Assembly (NCBI GenBank): GCA_002162815.1 | Contig: MAAT01000028.1 | Span: forward strand, 1-64,000 | Origin: Gammaproteobacteria bacterium 53_120_T64 | Lineage (GTDB): Bacteria > Pseudomonadota > Gammaproteobacteria > Pseudomonadales > Porticoccaceae | Direction of reading: 5' to 3' | DNA length: 64,000 nt | Part shown: positions 17,597 through 26,346 of the stretch, piece after piece | How the letters are laid out: every line of letters starts with the position of its first letter | Position numbering within the stretch: the stretch's first letter is position 1 | Notes under the pieces: model-generated | Seen by the model: only the letters and a program-made list of their open reading frames with translations | Database searches by the model: none | Told to the model about the DNA's origin: nothing | Translations under genes and position numbers: made by a program

Positions 17597-19420
17597 ATGA
17601 GCACGACAAAGACTCAAACCATCGACCTCTCGCAACTGAATTTTGACCCCGACACACTGCGGGAAAAATACCGCCAAGAACGTGATAAACGCATTCGCCA
17701 GGATGGCCTCGAGCAATACCAAAAGCCAACGGGCGACTTTACCGGCTATGTTGACGACCCCTATGTTGAGCCCGGCTTTAGCCGAGAAGCGCTCAACGAC
17801 GAGGTCGAAGTGGCGATTATTGGCGGTGGTTTTGGCGGGCTATTAACCGCTGTTCGCCTACGCGAAGCCGGCGTTAAGGACATCCGGATGATTGAAAAGG
17901 GTGGAGACTTTGGCGGCACTTGGTATTGGAACCGCTACCCCGGTGCCCAGTGCGATGTAGAGTCCTATATCTATTTCCCCCTGCTCGAAGAGCTCGACTA
18001 CATTCCCGTGGAAAAATATTCCCACGCCCCTGAAATCTTGGCCCACAGCAAGGCCATTGCCGAAAAATATCAGCTCTACGATAACGCCTGTTTGCAAACG
18101 GAAGTCACCGAAATTCGCTGGGATCAAAACATTTCACGCTGGATCATTGCCACCAACCATGGCGACACAATGAAAGCCCGCTTTGTCGCCATGGCCAACG
18201 GACTACTAAGCCGGCCAAAATTGCCGGGCATACCGGGCATCGATGCCTTCAAAGGCCACACCTTTCACACCAGCCGCTGGGATTACGCCTATACCAAGGG
18301 CAATGCAGAGGGTGGGCTGAGCGGGCTGAAAGACAAACGGGTAGGTATTATCGGCACCGGAGCGACGGCGGTGCAGTGCATACCCCACCTTGGCGCAGCG
18401 GCCAAAGAGCTTTATGTTTTCCAGCGCACGCCCTCGTCGATTGATGTGCGCAATAACGCCACCACAGACCAAAGCTGGGTAGAGACCTTAGAGCCCGGCT
18501 GGCAGCAACAGCGCATGGATAACTTTAATATCATCGCCACCGGTGGGCAGCAAGACGAAGACTTGGTTAACGACGGATGGACGGATATTTTTCGCAACTT
18601 GCAGACCATACTTTCGGCCGCTGGCAATAGTGCGGGCATGTCGCCGAAGGATCAGGAACTGGCAATGGAAATTGCCGACTTCCAAAAAATGGAAGGCGTG
18701 CGAGCCCGTGCTAGTCATATCGTTAAAGATCAAGACACTGCTGAAAAATTGAAGCCCTATTATCGACAATTTTGTAAGCGCCCCGGCTTCCACGACGAAT
18801 ACCTCGATACCTTTAACCAAGACAGCGTGACCTTGGTCGATACCCTGGGCCAGGGCGTTGAACGCATCACCGAAAAAGGCGTTATCGTCGACGGTAAAGA
18901 ATATGAATTAGATTGCCTGATTTTTGCCACCGGCTTTGAAGTGGGCACCAACTACACCAGTCAGTCCGGCTATGACGTGATAGGTAAAGCTGAAACAGCC
19001 CTCAGTAAAAAGTGGGCCAACAGCCTGTCCACCTTTCACGGCATGCACAGCCACAGCTTCCCGAACTGCTATTTCATTGGCTTCACTCAAACCGGCTATA
19101 CCGCCAATGTGCCCCACACCCTCAATGAACAGGCCAAGCACATCGCCTATGTCATTCAATACGGCCTCGATAATGAGGTCACCAGTATTGAGGCATCCCT
19201 CGATGCTGAAGCGGAGTGGGTCGCTACCATCAACCGGCTCGCCGGGATGGGAGAGGAATTCTACGCCCAATGCACACCCGGTTATTACAACAATGAGGGC
19301 AAAGGTAATGGCGGCAATGGCTTCCTCGCCGGCCAATACGGTGGTGGGCCGGTCGAATTCTTTAAGATTCTCGACGACTGGCGCGCTGCTGGTGATTTAG
19401 CGGGGCTAGAGATTCGCTAA
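17597..19420 (+). CDS. Baeyer-Villiger-type FAD monooxygenase (607 aa)
   Basis: The protein has 607 residues. The first Rossmann motif GGGFGG (76-81) binds FAD, FKGHTFHTSRWD from residue 218 matches the Baeyer-Villiger fingerprint FxGxxxHxxxW(P/D), and GTGATAVQ near 254 is the NADP-binding motif. An N-terminal extension of about 70 residues is typical of the cyclopentadecanone/phenylacetone-type or steroid monooxygenase branch. It should insert an oxygen next to a ketone, giving an ester or lactone. AGGA lies seven bases before ATG 17597. A terminator follows. It is the last gene of the run starting at 16255. The ketone substrate is not identifiable; a cyclic one is likely from family habit. 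Confidence 0.9.
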   Translation: MSTTKTQTIDLSQLNFDPDTLREKYRQERDKRIRQDGLEQYQKPTGDFTGYVDDPYVEPGFSREALNDEVEVAIIGGGFGGLLTAVRLREAGVKDIRMIEKGGDFGGTWYWNRYPGAQCDVESYIYFPLLEELDYIPVEKYSHAPEILAHSKAIAEKYQLYDNACLQTEVTEIRWDQNISRWIIATNHGDTMKARFVAMANGLLSRPKLPGIPGIDAFKGHTFHTSRWDYAYTKGNAEGGLSGLKDKRVGIIGTGATAVQCIPHLGAAAKELYVFQRTPSSIDVRNNATTDQSWVETLEPGWQQQRMDNFNIIATGGQQDEDLVNDGWTDIFRNLQTILSAAGNSAGMSPKDQELAMEIADFQKMEGVRARASHIVKDQDTAEKLKPYYRQFCKRPGFHDEYLDTFNQDSVTLVDTLGQGVERITEKGVIVDGKEYELDCLIFATGFEVGTNYTSQSGYDVIGKAETALSKKWANSLSTFHGMHSHSFPNCYFIGFTQTGYTANVPHTLNEQAKHIAYVIQYGLDNEVTSIEASLDAEAEWVATINRLAGMGEEFYAQCTPGYYNNEGKGNGGNGFLAGQYGGGPVEFFKILDDWRAAGDLAGLEIR

Positions 19421-19448
19421 CTTGAAGCTTCACGAAAATAACGAGGAC

Positions 19449-19474
19449 GGGGCTGAGACAAGCCCCATTTTTTT
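19449..19474 (+). terminator. Intrinsic terminator after Baeyer-Villiger gene
   Basis: GGGGCT / AGCCCC with a six-base loop is followed by A and seven T on the plus strand, 29 bases past the stop of the monooxygenase. It lies just before the convergent SulP gene stop. Confidence 0.8.
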
Positions 19475-19485
19475 ACATCGCGTTA

Positions 19486-21255
19486 TTAGATGGTCGTCGC
19501 TGGCACTAATTGCTCCACGGCCTTTTCTGTCGATAGGTAAATCCGCTCGCCTCCCAAGCTCTCATAGAGCTTGGTGCCACAGAGCCGATCCAATACCGGT
19601 CCCTTCACTTCAGCCAAATGTAAACGCACCTTAGAAGAGGAGAGCTCTTCCTCGATGCTCTCCAGCATTTCAAGACCACTGCTATCCACATAAGCGACCC
19701 CGGAGAAAATCAACACGACATCGGTAATAGCATCATCGAGCACCAAGTTGTGCAATTCGGTTTCGACTCTCGGTGTATTGGCAAAATAAATATTTTCATC
19801 AATTCTCACCAATAACAGCTGCGGCCAAGTTTGCACCCGGTGACGATGAATATTGCGATAGTGCTCCGTACCGGCTATACGCCCAACAACCGCAATGTGG
19901 GGCCGACTGGTACGGTACAAAAACAAGATCAGCGCCAGACCCACACCGAGCATTAGGCCGTGCTCGATACCAAAGGCAAGTACACCCAGCAAGGTCGCTC
20001 CCTGAGCGAAGCCATCCCCCTTGTCATAACACCAAGTGTGTTTTAAGCCTTTAATATCAATCAACTGCCACACCGCCACTACGATGATGGCCGAGAGCAC
20101 AGCCTTGGGCAGATTTTCTAGTAGACCGGTAAAGAGAAAGGCCGCTAAAGCCACCAGTGATGCCGTCACAATCGCCGCCAGCTGGGTGCGCGCTCCGGCA
20201 TCAAAGTTGACCATGGAGCGAGAAAAGCCTCCAGCAACGGGCATTGTACCGGCGCAGGCCGCAGCCACATTCGCCAGACCAAGGGCTCTAAACTCTTGGT
20301 CTGGGTCTATTCTCTGACGCCGTCGAAAGGCCAATATTTTGGCCACCGATATACTTTCGACATAGGCAATGACGGCAATCATTGTCGCCGCCGGGAGTAG
20401 CTCGGCCCAGCCCTCAGCCTTCATAAAGTCGAAGCTCGGTAAGGGCAAGCCCTGGGGCACCAGACCAACAACGGCAATGCCGAAGCGACTAGCAGCATCC
20501 AGCCACCAGGCCAGTAATATGGCCGCCACCACCACAAATAAGGGTGCCGTACGCCCTAGTATCATTGCGCTTTGCTGCGCCATACCCATTTTTGTTAAGC
20601 CTATCGCCAAGGGTTGGCGCGCAAGGATTAACAGTACAACTGCTACGCCACCAAAGATGGCCGCCGCTAGGTTATAGGTATGAATATTGTCGACTAAGAC
20701 TTGCAGCAGTACCGCAAAACTGACGCCCTTGGGCACACTAATGCCCATTAATGCCGCTAGTTGTGTACCGACAATAAAAATTGCCGCACCGGTGGTAAAG
20801 CCAGTCAACACCGGGTGGCTAATAAAGTGAGTCAACCAGCCCAGACGCAAAAACCCCATCGCCAGCATAATAAGGCCGGTAAGGGCGGAAAGAATTAAGG
20901 CGCCGCTTAGATATTTGTCGGGATCACCCGCAGCGTAGGGCACCAGCGCCGCTGCCACCATTACAGCTGCCACCGCGACCGGGCCCACCGCCAACGTGCG
21001 GCTGGTACCCGTAAAGGCATAAATTATCGGCGGTAAGACACTGGCGTAAAGCCCCACTTCCGGAGGCAAACCCGCCAACAGGCTATAGGCCAAAGCCTGG
21101 GGAATAAGCAGAATCGCCGTTATCATACCGGCCAAAAGGTCCTGACTAAGCCCTGCTCTCTCGGCCTGCTTAATATCACCGAGCAATGGAAAAAAACGCA
21201 AGTAGGCAGGTTTATTCGCGGCAAGCTTTTGCTTCATCCCGACAACCTCAGTCAC
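19486..21255 (-). CDS. SulP family anion transporter with STAS domain
   Basis: The protein has 589 residues. The membrane part (about 30-440) has a dozen or so hydrophobic segments including the SulP signature region near the N-terminus (PQALAYSLLAGLPPEVGLYA). A STAS domain occupies about 465-575 with YVDSSGLEML at its core. SulP proteins move sulfate, bicarbonate or other anions across the inner membrane. The coding region is convergent with the monooxygenase at 17597 and divergent from the DinB-fold protein at 21421. No carbonic anhydrase or sulfur gene lies beside it, so the anion is uncertain. Confidence 0.9.
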   Translation of the reverse strand: MTEVVGMKQKLAANKPAYLRFFPLLGDIKQAERAGLSQDLLAGMITAILLIPQALAYSLLAGLPPEVGLYASVLPPIIYAFTGTSRTLAVGPVAVAAVMVAAALVPYAAGDPDKYLSGALILSALTGLIMLAMGFLRLGWLTHFISHPVLTGFTTGAAIFIVGTQLAALMGISVPKGVSFAVLLQVLVDNIHTYNLAAAIFGGVAVVLLILARQPLAIGLTKMGMAQQSAMILGRTAPLFVVVAAILLAWWLDAASRFGIAVVGLVPQGLPLPSFDFMKAEGWAELLPAATMIAVIAYVESISVAKILAFRRRQRIDPDQEFRALGLANVAAACAGTMPVAGGFSRSMVNFDAGARTQLAAIVTASLVALAAFLFTGLLENLPKAVLSAIIVVAVWQLIDIKGLKHTWCYDKGDGFAQGATLLGVLAFGIEHGLMLGVGLALILFLYRTSRPHIAVVGRIAGTEHYRNIHRHRVQTWPQLLLVRIDENIYFANTPRVETELHNLVLDDAITDVVLIFSGVAYVDSSGLEMLESIEEELSSSKVRLHLAEVKGPVLDRLCGTKLYESLGGERIYLSTEKAVEQLVPATTI

Positions 21256-21420
21256 TTCTATTAGCGTCTTATTATATATACCTTTTAAAGCTATGCATAT
21301 TTTATTTAATTATAGATAGCGACCCAGCCCGACCTGAGAGCTACGTCAGTATTAAACCGGAAAGTCTTATCTCAGAACGATATGATGCTCGCCTTAATAT
21401 TCCTAGGATTAAGCACGCCA

Positions 21421-22215
21421 ATGACTGACCTCACTCGTATTGTTGCCGACCTGCGCGCCGAAGGTAATGAACTCTATCAATTGTTGTTAACCCTAGATCC
21501 AGCCGACTGGTCGCGCGCCACTACCTTCAAGTCGTGGACGGTAAACGATGTTGTCGCCCACCTCTACTTCGGTGATTACCTGGGAGTTACCTCACACAAA
21601 GATGGACAGGCCTTCAAACGCTTTATGGCTGAAGTACAGGGCTCTGGGTTAACACTGGCAGAATTCACCCGCCAGTGGCTTAACCAGCTAAGTGGCAAGG
21701 CAATGCTGGAGCGCTGGCGAGGATTTTTTCTAGAAATGTGCGACCTATTCGCCGCCAGTGATCCGAAGCTGCGGCTGACTTGGGCAGGCCCCGACATGGG
21801 GATACAGATGTTCGCTACGGCGCGATTAATGGAAACCTGGGCTCACAGCTGGGCGATTTATGACCTCTTGGGCACAGAATATCAACAAAGTGATCGCATC
21901 AAACACATCGCCACCATCGGCGTAAAAACCTATCAATGGACATTCGTTAATCGAGGTTTAACTCCACCCGGCCCACCGCCTCACATTCGCTTATTGGCGC
22001 CATCAGGCGAAATATGGCAATGGAATACAGAGCAAAGCGACAATCACATTAGTGGTGACGCCGTGGAGTTTTGTCAGGTGGTAACTCAGGTGCGCAACAT
22101 CGCCGACACTACTCTGAAACTAGCGGGAGAGCCTGCGAAACAGTGGATGGCCATCGCACAGTGTTTTGCCGGGCCCGCTGAAGCACCCCCAGAGCCAGGA
22201 CTTAGAGTGCCCTAG
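21421..22215 (+). CDS. TIGR03084-like DinB-fold protein
   Basis: From ATG 21421 (AGGA nine bases upstream) the protein has 265 residues; an earlier in-frame ATG at 21382 lacks support. The start DLTRIVADLRAEG, the WTVNDVVAHL segment with a putative metal-binding His, and RLMETWAHSWAIYDLLG match the TIGR03084 family, related to mycothiol-dependent maleylpyruvate isomerases with a DinB four-helix fold. Known members are mainly actinobacterial and uncharacterised, and often sit near lipid or steroid catabolism genes. Gammaproteobacteria do not make mycothiol, so a thiol-transfer role would need another thiol. Likely metal-binding; reaction unknown. Confidence 0.75.
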   Translation: MTDLTRIVADLRAEGNELYQLLLTLDPADWSRATTFKSWTVNDVVAHLYFGDYLGVTSHKDGQAFKRFMAEVQGSGLTLAEFTRQWLNQLSGKAMLERWRGFFLEMCDLFAASDPKLRLTWAGPDMGIQMFATARLMETWAHSWAIYDLLGTEYQQSDRIKHIATIGVKTYQWTFVNRGLTPPGPPPHIRLLAPSGEIWQWNTEQSDNHISGDAVEFCQVVTQVRNIADTTLKLAGEPAKQWMAIAQCFAGPAEAPPEPGLRVP

Positions 22216-22238
22216 GGTTATTAAGGTAAACCTATAGG

Positions 22239-22262
22239 GAGTGCGGATAGCCCACCGCACTC
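22239..22262. terminator. Hairpin between convergent genes
   Basis: GAGTGCGG / CCGCACTC form a perfect 8-bp stem with an 8-base loop in the 49 bases between two convergent genes. There is no T-run on either side, so termination strength is doubtful. Confidence 0.45.
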
Positions 22263-22264
22263 AA

Positions 22265-22597
22265 CTACTCTGCCTCTTTGTCCTGATAGGTGTTCGCAGA
22301 ACAACCTAAACAACGCACAAAAGTGGCTCTTGCAGGCCCTTTCACCAAGACCTCTGCCGACTCATCAATATTGCCACCCAAGGCAGAAAAAGGTAGTGCA
22401 ACCAGCCAGATAGCCGAGCCAACAATGGTGGTTGCCAAGAGTACCGGCCGACCAATCAATAGATCCGCCGCCATATCAAGGCCGCTGGGGCCGTGAGGAT
22501 CGTATTCGCTGCTCCAAACCGGCTGGCAGATGAGCAATGCCGCGGTAATTGCCAATACTCGCAAGGCCTTCATATTTTTAATTATTTCAAGTGTCAC
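22265..22597 (-). CDS. Small exported or membrane-anchored protein, unknown function
   Basis: From GTG 22597 (GGGAGAAG upstream) the protein has 110 residues; ATG 22573 is the alternative and would give a cleaner signal peptide (MKALRVLAITAALLIC, then cleavage near VWSS). The mature part has one hydrophobic stretch (LLATTIVGSAIWLVALPFSA), the conserved-looking LGGNIDESAEVLV, and a C-terminal pair of Cys in RCLGCS. Similar small proteins in pseudomonads are often labelled multidrug transporter without evidence. Its role is unknown. Confidence 0.65.
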   Translation of the reverse strand: MTLEIIKNMKALRVLAITAALLICQPVWSSEYDPHGPSGLDMAADLLIGRPVLLATTIVGSAIWLVALPFSALGGNIDESAEVLVKGPARATFVRCLGCSANTYQDKEAE

Positions 22598-22860
22598 GAT
22601 CTGCTTCTCCCGGGGCTGGGCACGACCTGATAAACCCTGCGCCATTATCTGTCCATTATCCTGTCATCCCCGTATCCAAGTAGATAGACACCGGGGCAGG
22701 CCGAAACCAGTATAGGCAGCGCCTCCGGTTAACACAATCACCGACACCCCAAGCCTGTGACCAAGGTCAACTTCGTAAAGACTGACGAAAAACATTTTCC
22801 ACAGAGCGATGACCAACGATCTCGGTTGACCTTCAGTTCAATAAAAGACACCCTTATACG

Positions 22861-23451
22861 ATGATGACACTTGACGAAATTCGCACCGCACTGAATAGCC
22901 GCCAGCACAAGCCCGCCCACTTCAAAGCCACCTCAAAGCAGGCCTCGGTAGCCATGATTATCAGCACGGGTGAAGACGACCTGGAGGTTTGCTTTATTCG
23001 TCGTGCCGAACGCGTTGGGGATCCCTGGTCAGGACAAGTAGCCTTCCCCGGCGGCAAGGCCGATAGTGGCGACAGTGATGCCAATGCGGTTGCGGAGCGA
23101 GAAACCCATGAAGAGGTGGGGCTCAAACTTGATGCCAGCCACCGTCTGGGACCCCTACCCACACGGCAGGTTGCCACTCGCAATATGGTGCTATCACCCT
23201 TTATCTATCACATTGACGCCGCTGAAAAAGAGACAGTCTTTGCCCGCGAGCCCGACGAGGTCGCCCACGTCTTTTGGGTGCCGATGCGCCACCTGTTTCG
23301 GCAGAGTTCTGCTACCGAGTTGGAATACCCAAGCGCGGGTTCGGGCATGACTTTTCCCGGCATACGTTATAAAGAGGATGTTATCTGGGGCTTAACCCTC
23401 AGTGTATTGGAGAGTTTTGCCGCAATAATGCGTCGCCAACTGCCGGTTTAA
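22861..23451 (+). CDS. nudL: Nudix hydrolase, CoA pyrophosphatase type
   Basis: The protein has 196 residues. WSGQVAFPGGKAD followed by ERETHEEVGL forms the Nudix region as found in the NudL/YeaB CoA-pyrophosphatase family, where FPGG and the UPF0035 motif surround the box. The spacing between the Gly and the REx2EE part departs from the strict GX5EX7REUXEEXGU pattern, as is usual in this branch. It would split CoA and its thioesters or oxidised forms into phosphopantetheine products, clearing damaged CoA. Two consecutive ATG codons start it (22861, 22864) with a weak ribosome site. It faces a monooxygenase gene across a strong bidirectional terminator. Confidence 0.8.
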   Translation: MMTLDEIRTALNSRQHKPAHFKATSKQASVAMIISTGEDDLEVCFIRRAERVGDPWSGQVAFPGGKADSGDSDANAVAERETHEEVGLKLDASHRLGPLPTRQVATRNMVLSPFIYHIDAAEKETVFAREPDEVAHVFWVPMRHLFRQSSATELEYPSAGSGMTFPGIRYKEDVIWGLTLSVLESFAAIMRRQLPV

Positions 23452-23507
23452 GCCCTTCTCCCCCCGACTTGAACAATAGAAGCTGGGTCAGTAACGCTCA
23501 AAAAAAT

Positions 23508-23545
23508 CTTATAAAAAAGGCCGCAATTGCGGCCTTTTTTATAAG
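23508..23545. terminator. Strong bidirectional terminator
   Basis: A 17-bp perfect stem (CTTATAAAAAAGGCCGC and its complement) with loop AATT lies between the convergent Nudix and monooxygenase genes. The A and T runs flanking the GGCCGC core give U-tracts in both directions. Confidence 0.92.
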
Positions 23546-23577
23546 AAGCACATAACGAATATGCGCTTGATCAGACC

Positions 23578-25227
23578 TTAGGCCGTTTTTAGGGTGAAAC
23601 CCTCGTAGCCCTTAGAAACAACGTCATTGCACTCTTCGCGATAAGTTTTGGTGCCCGCCAAGTAAGGCATAAAGCCCCGAGGCTTACCCTCAACATTAGT
23701 ACCGAGATACCAAGAATTACAGGTCGGCGCGGTCATCATGGTGCCTTCGGCCGCCTTATTGACATGCTCAACCCAAGCGTCCTGCGCTTCGAGATCCGGC
23801 TCAATAGTGGCGACATTATTATCCACTAAGTGGGCGATACAGTTATCGATCCACTCAACGTGCTGCTCAATAGAGTGCAATACGTTGCTGACGACCGAGG
23901 GGCTGCCTGGGCCGGTAACGGTGAAAAAGTTGGGGAAACCAACACTCTGCAAGCCCATGTACATACGCGGCCCGTCTTTCCAGGTATCGGAAAGCAGAAC
24001 ATTATCGCGACCACGAATATTCAGGCGTTTGATGGTGCCCGTCATGGCATCAAAACCGGTGGCGTAAACCAGGACGTCAAACTCGTACTCGCCATTTTGA
24101 GTTTTCAGGCCGGTCGCTGTGACTTCCTCAACAGCGTTATCACGCAGATCGACAATGGAGACATTGTCCTGCTTAAAAGCCGAGTAGTACTCGGTATCGA
24201 TAACCGGGCGCTTACAGTGTAGGGGGTAATTCTTCGGCGACAGTGCATCGGCCTTTTGATCATTACCAATAAATTCCTGCAAATACTCACGATAAAGTGT
24301 GCAGGCAATTTCATTGGCTTCGGCGTTGTAGTACGTATCGACATACAAGGTCAGTACGTTGACACCAAAATCAGCAATTTCCTGCTTGCGCTGCTCAGGG
24401 GTAATATCCATGATTTTTTTGCTGGGCTTCGCCTTTGGCGCTGCATTTGGATCTTTAGGCTTTTTCGGGCCACGGTAGTTACAGATGCCCATTTCATTAT
24501 TGCGCTGCTGCTCGCGAATATCCGCATAATCGACCTTAGCCTGAGCCAGGAAGTCTGGGTTCATCGGGGCATTTTTAGCCGGGAAGGTATAAACCGGGCT
24601 ACGCTGAAAAGCGATCAGTTCTTTTGCCTGCTTGGCAATCTGGGGGATAGCCTGCACACCGGAAGAACCACAGCCAATAATGGCGACGCGCTTACCGGTG
24701 AGATCAACACCCTCACGAGGCCATTGAGCGGTGTGATAAATGTCGCCCTTGAAAGTGTCGGCATTCTTAAAGCCTGGATAGTTAGGCTCGTTCAGGCAAC
24801 CCGTGGCCATAATGCAGTATTTGGCTTTATAGACGTCGCCCTGGTCGGTGGTAACCGTCCAGATATTGGCCGCTTCGTCATAAATAGCATCGGTGACTTT
24901 GGTGTTAAGTTTAATGTCTTTACGCAGGTTAAAACGGTCTGCGGTGTGGTTCAAATACTTCTCAATTTCAGGCTGGCCGGCCATCACTTCAGACCAATCC
25001 CACTCCTGCTCAAGCTCCTTTGAAAAGGAGAACGAGTATTCAATAATTGGCAAATCGGCACGACAACCCGGATAGCGATTCCAATACCATGCACCGCCAA
25101 CACCAGAACCGGCCTCGATGGTCTGAATTTTCATGCCTCTGTCATTCAAGCGCTTGGTCATGTACAACCCGGCCATACCCGATCCGACAATAACGGCATC
25201 GAGCTCTATAGCTTGTGTATCACTCAT
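23578..25227 (-). CDS. Baeyer-Villiger-type FAD monooxygenase (549 aa)
   Basis: The protein has 549 residues. GSGMAG (15-20) binds FAD, FKGDIYHTAQWP near 160 matches the Baeyer-Villiger fingerprint with the classical final Pro, and GCGSSGVQ near 185 is the NADP-binding motif. It lacks the long N-terminal extension of the other Baeyer-Villiger gene at 17597, resembling cyclohexanone monooxygenase-type proteins, and has a Lys/Pro-rich insert near 270. It should oxygenate a ketone using NADPH and O2. A GGAGG site precedes ATG 25227. It stands alone between a terminator and a peroxiredoxin gene. The substrate is unknown; redundancy with the first enzyme suggests different ketones. Confidence 0.88.
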   Translation of the reverse strand: MSDTQAIELDAVIVGSGMAGLYMTKRLNDRGMKIQTIEAGSGVGGAWYWNRYPGCRADLPIIEYSFSFSKELEQEWDWSEVMAGQPEIEKYLNHTADRFNLRKDIKLNTKVTDAIYDEAANIWTVTTDQGDVYKAKYCIMATGCLNEPNYPGFKNADTFKGDIYHTAQWPREGVDLTGKRVAIIGCGSSGVQAIPQIAKQAKELIAFQRSPVYTFPAKNAPMNPDFLAQAKVDYADIREQQRNNEMGICNYRGPKKPKDPNAAPKAKPSKKIMDITPEQRKQEIADFGVNVLTLYVDTYYNAEANEIACTLYREYLQEFIGNDQKADALSPKNYPLHCKRPVIDTEYYSAFKQDNVSIVDLRDNAVEEVTATGLKTQNGEYEFDVLVYATGFDAMTGTIKRLNIRGRDNVLLSDTWKDGPRMYMGLQSVGFPNFFTVTGPGSPSVVSNVLHSIEQHVEWIDNCIAHLVDNNVATIEPDLEAQDAWVEHVNKAAEGTMMTAPTCNSWYLGTNVEGKPRGFMPYLAGTKTYREECNDVVSKGYEGFTLKTA

Positions 25228-25568
25228 AATATTCCTCCGAGGAAATCAATGGGGGTGGATAAACAGCAGCCCCTGCTGTGGCAGACACTGAAAATTTACT
25301 TGCCGATACAAAGCTTGAGCTGGTCTCGGCAGTGAATGTCTTTGAAGAAGAAAGCAGCACACTCTAGCTAGCTTGATCCGCCCTGAAAATGACCGTGCGC
25401 AAGCAAGCTTCGACTTAAGACAAAACGGCAGTCAGTATAGAAGAGATTAGCCAAAAACCCAATATCCCCCGATGTTTTGCCCATCGAGCCGACGCAAGGC
25501 CCGAAACGTGTCCCGAGCCACACAGCAACTTCCATGCTCTGGTCAGGGTTCCATAGCCTTTATATAGC
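25228..25568. other. Gap upstream of monooxygenase gene
   Basis: About 340 bases between the monooxygenase start and the peroxiredoxin terminator. Apart from the Shine-Dalgarno next to 25227 I see no gene, repeat or hairpin that stands out; the monooxygenase promoter should be here. Confidence 0.5.
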
Positions 25569-25599
25569 AAAAAGCCGGCAGTCAGAAACGGCCGGCTTT
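25569..25599 (-). terminator. Intrinsic terminator after peroxiredoxin gene
   Basis: AAAGCCGGC / GCCGGCTTT form a 9-bp stem with an 11-base loop. On the minus strand the stem is followed by TTTTT counting its last three bases, 24 bases past the peroxiredoxin stop. Confidence 0.8.
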
Positions 25600-25622
25600 G
25601 GTAGAGCTGTGGTCAATAAACG

Positions 25623-26105
25623 CTAGAGATTGGCCAGTACGTTTTCTGCCGAGCTCACTTCAAAGGCACCACCCTCTTCCAAGAAGGCTTGGGTTACGAC
25701 CTTATCTTCAATCACTAGGGCAAAACGACTACTGCGCACGCCGAGGCCACGGTCAGACAAGTCCAGCTCCAAACCCAGTGCTTTACTGTAGGCACCACTG
25801 CCATCGGCAAGCATCGCCACTTTACCTTCGGCCGCATTTTGCTGACCCCAAGCATCCATCACAAATACGTCATTCACTGCCATGCAGGCAATCAAGTCGA
25901 CACCTTTGGCTTTTAGGGCGCCAGACTGCTCGATGTAACCGGGCAAGTGCTCTTTAGAGCAGGTTGGGGTGAACGCACCGGGAACAGAAAATAGTACGAC
26001 TTTCTTACCACCAAATAGGTCGTCGATGCTGTCGGAACCGGGGCCATCCGCATTCATTACGGTAAAGCGGCCTGCGGGTAATGTATCACCTACTTGAATT
26101 GCCAT
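25623..26105 (-). CDS. Peroxiredoxin, Prx5 type
   Basis: The protein has 160 residues. PGAFTPTCSKEHLPGY carries the peroxidatic Cys (about residue 49) in the typical PxxxTxxC setting of Prx5-type redoxins, and the active-site Arg lies in VRSSRFALV. There is no fused glutaredoxin domain. It should reduce hydrogen peroxide or alkyl peroxides in the cytoplasm, using glutathione/glutaredoxin or thioredoxin. It is a single-gene unit with its own terminator. A location next to oxygenase genes suits peroxide removal but is also common elsewhere. Confidence 0.9.
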   Translation of the reverse strand: MAIQVGDTLPAGRFTVMNADGPGSDSIDDLFGGKKVVLFSVPGAFTPTCSKEHLPGYIEQSGALKAKGVDLIACMAVNDVFVMDAWGQQNAAEGKVAMLADGSGAYSKALGLELDLSDRGLGVRSSRFALVIEDKVVTQAFLEEGGAFEVSSAENVLANL

Positions 26106-26191
26106 TTGTCTCTCCTTAATTGTTATGTCTGATGTATTGCTGTCTCTGTCGCAAGAATTATGGCATTGCCCCCCAGTAGAGTCACTGATAA

Positions 26192-26228
26192 TTAAACCCT
26201 GTATATCCCTTGGATATACAGGGTTTAA
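26192..26228. repeat. Perfect 17-bp inverted repeat in a divergent intergenic region
   Basis: TTAAACCCTGTATATCC and its exact reverse complement flank a CTT loop. The element lies between the start of the peroxiredoxin gene (26105, minus) and that of the kinase gene (26347, plus), so neither gene ends here. The inner GTATATCC / GGATATAC half-sites look like an operator, but the length and symmetry also suit a strong RNA hairpin. Confidence 0.85.
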
Positions 26229-26346
26229 ACCAGGATGTGGCAGCGGTTAACGAATAGACTGTTTCACCTAAGCCAACTCTAGTGAGACACTGGTACCACC
26301 AAGCCACCCCTTGGTACTGATCTGCATTGGTGACAAAGGCTTTTTG

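Noticed and set aside
24256-25023. 255-codon plus-strand open frame inside the 549-residue monooxygenase
   Set aside because: It is antisense to a complete, well-conserved gene and its translation shows no family motif.
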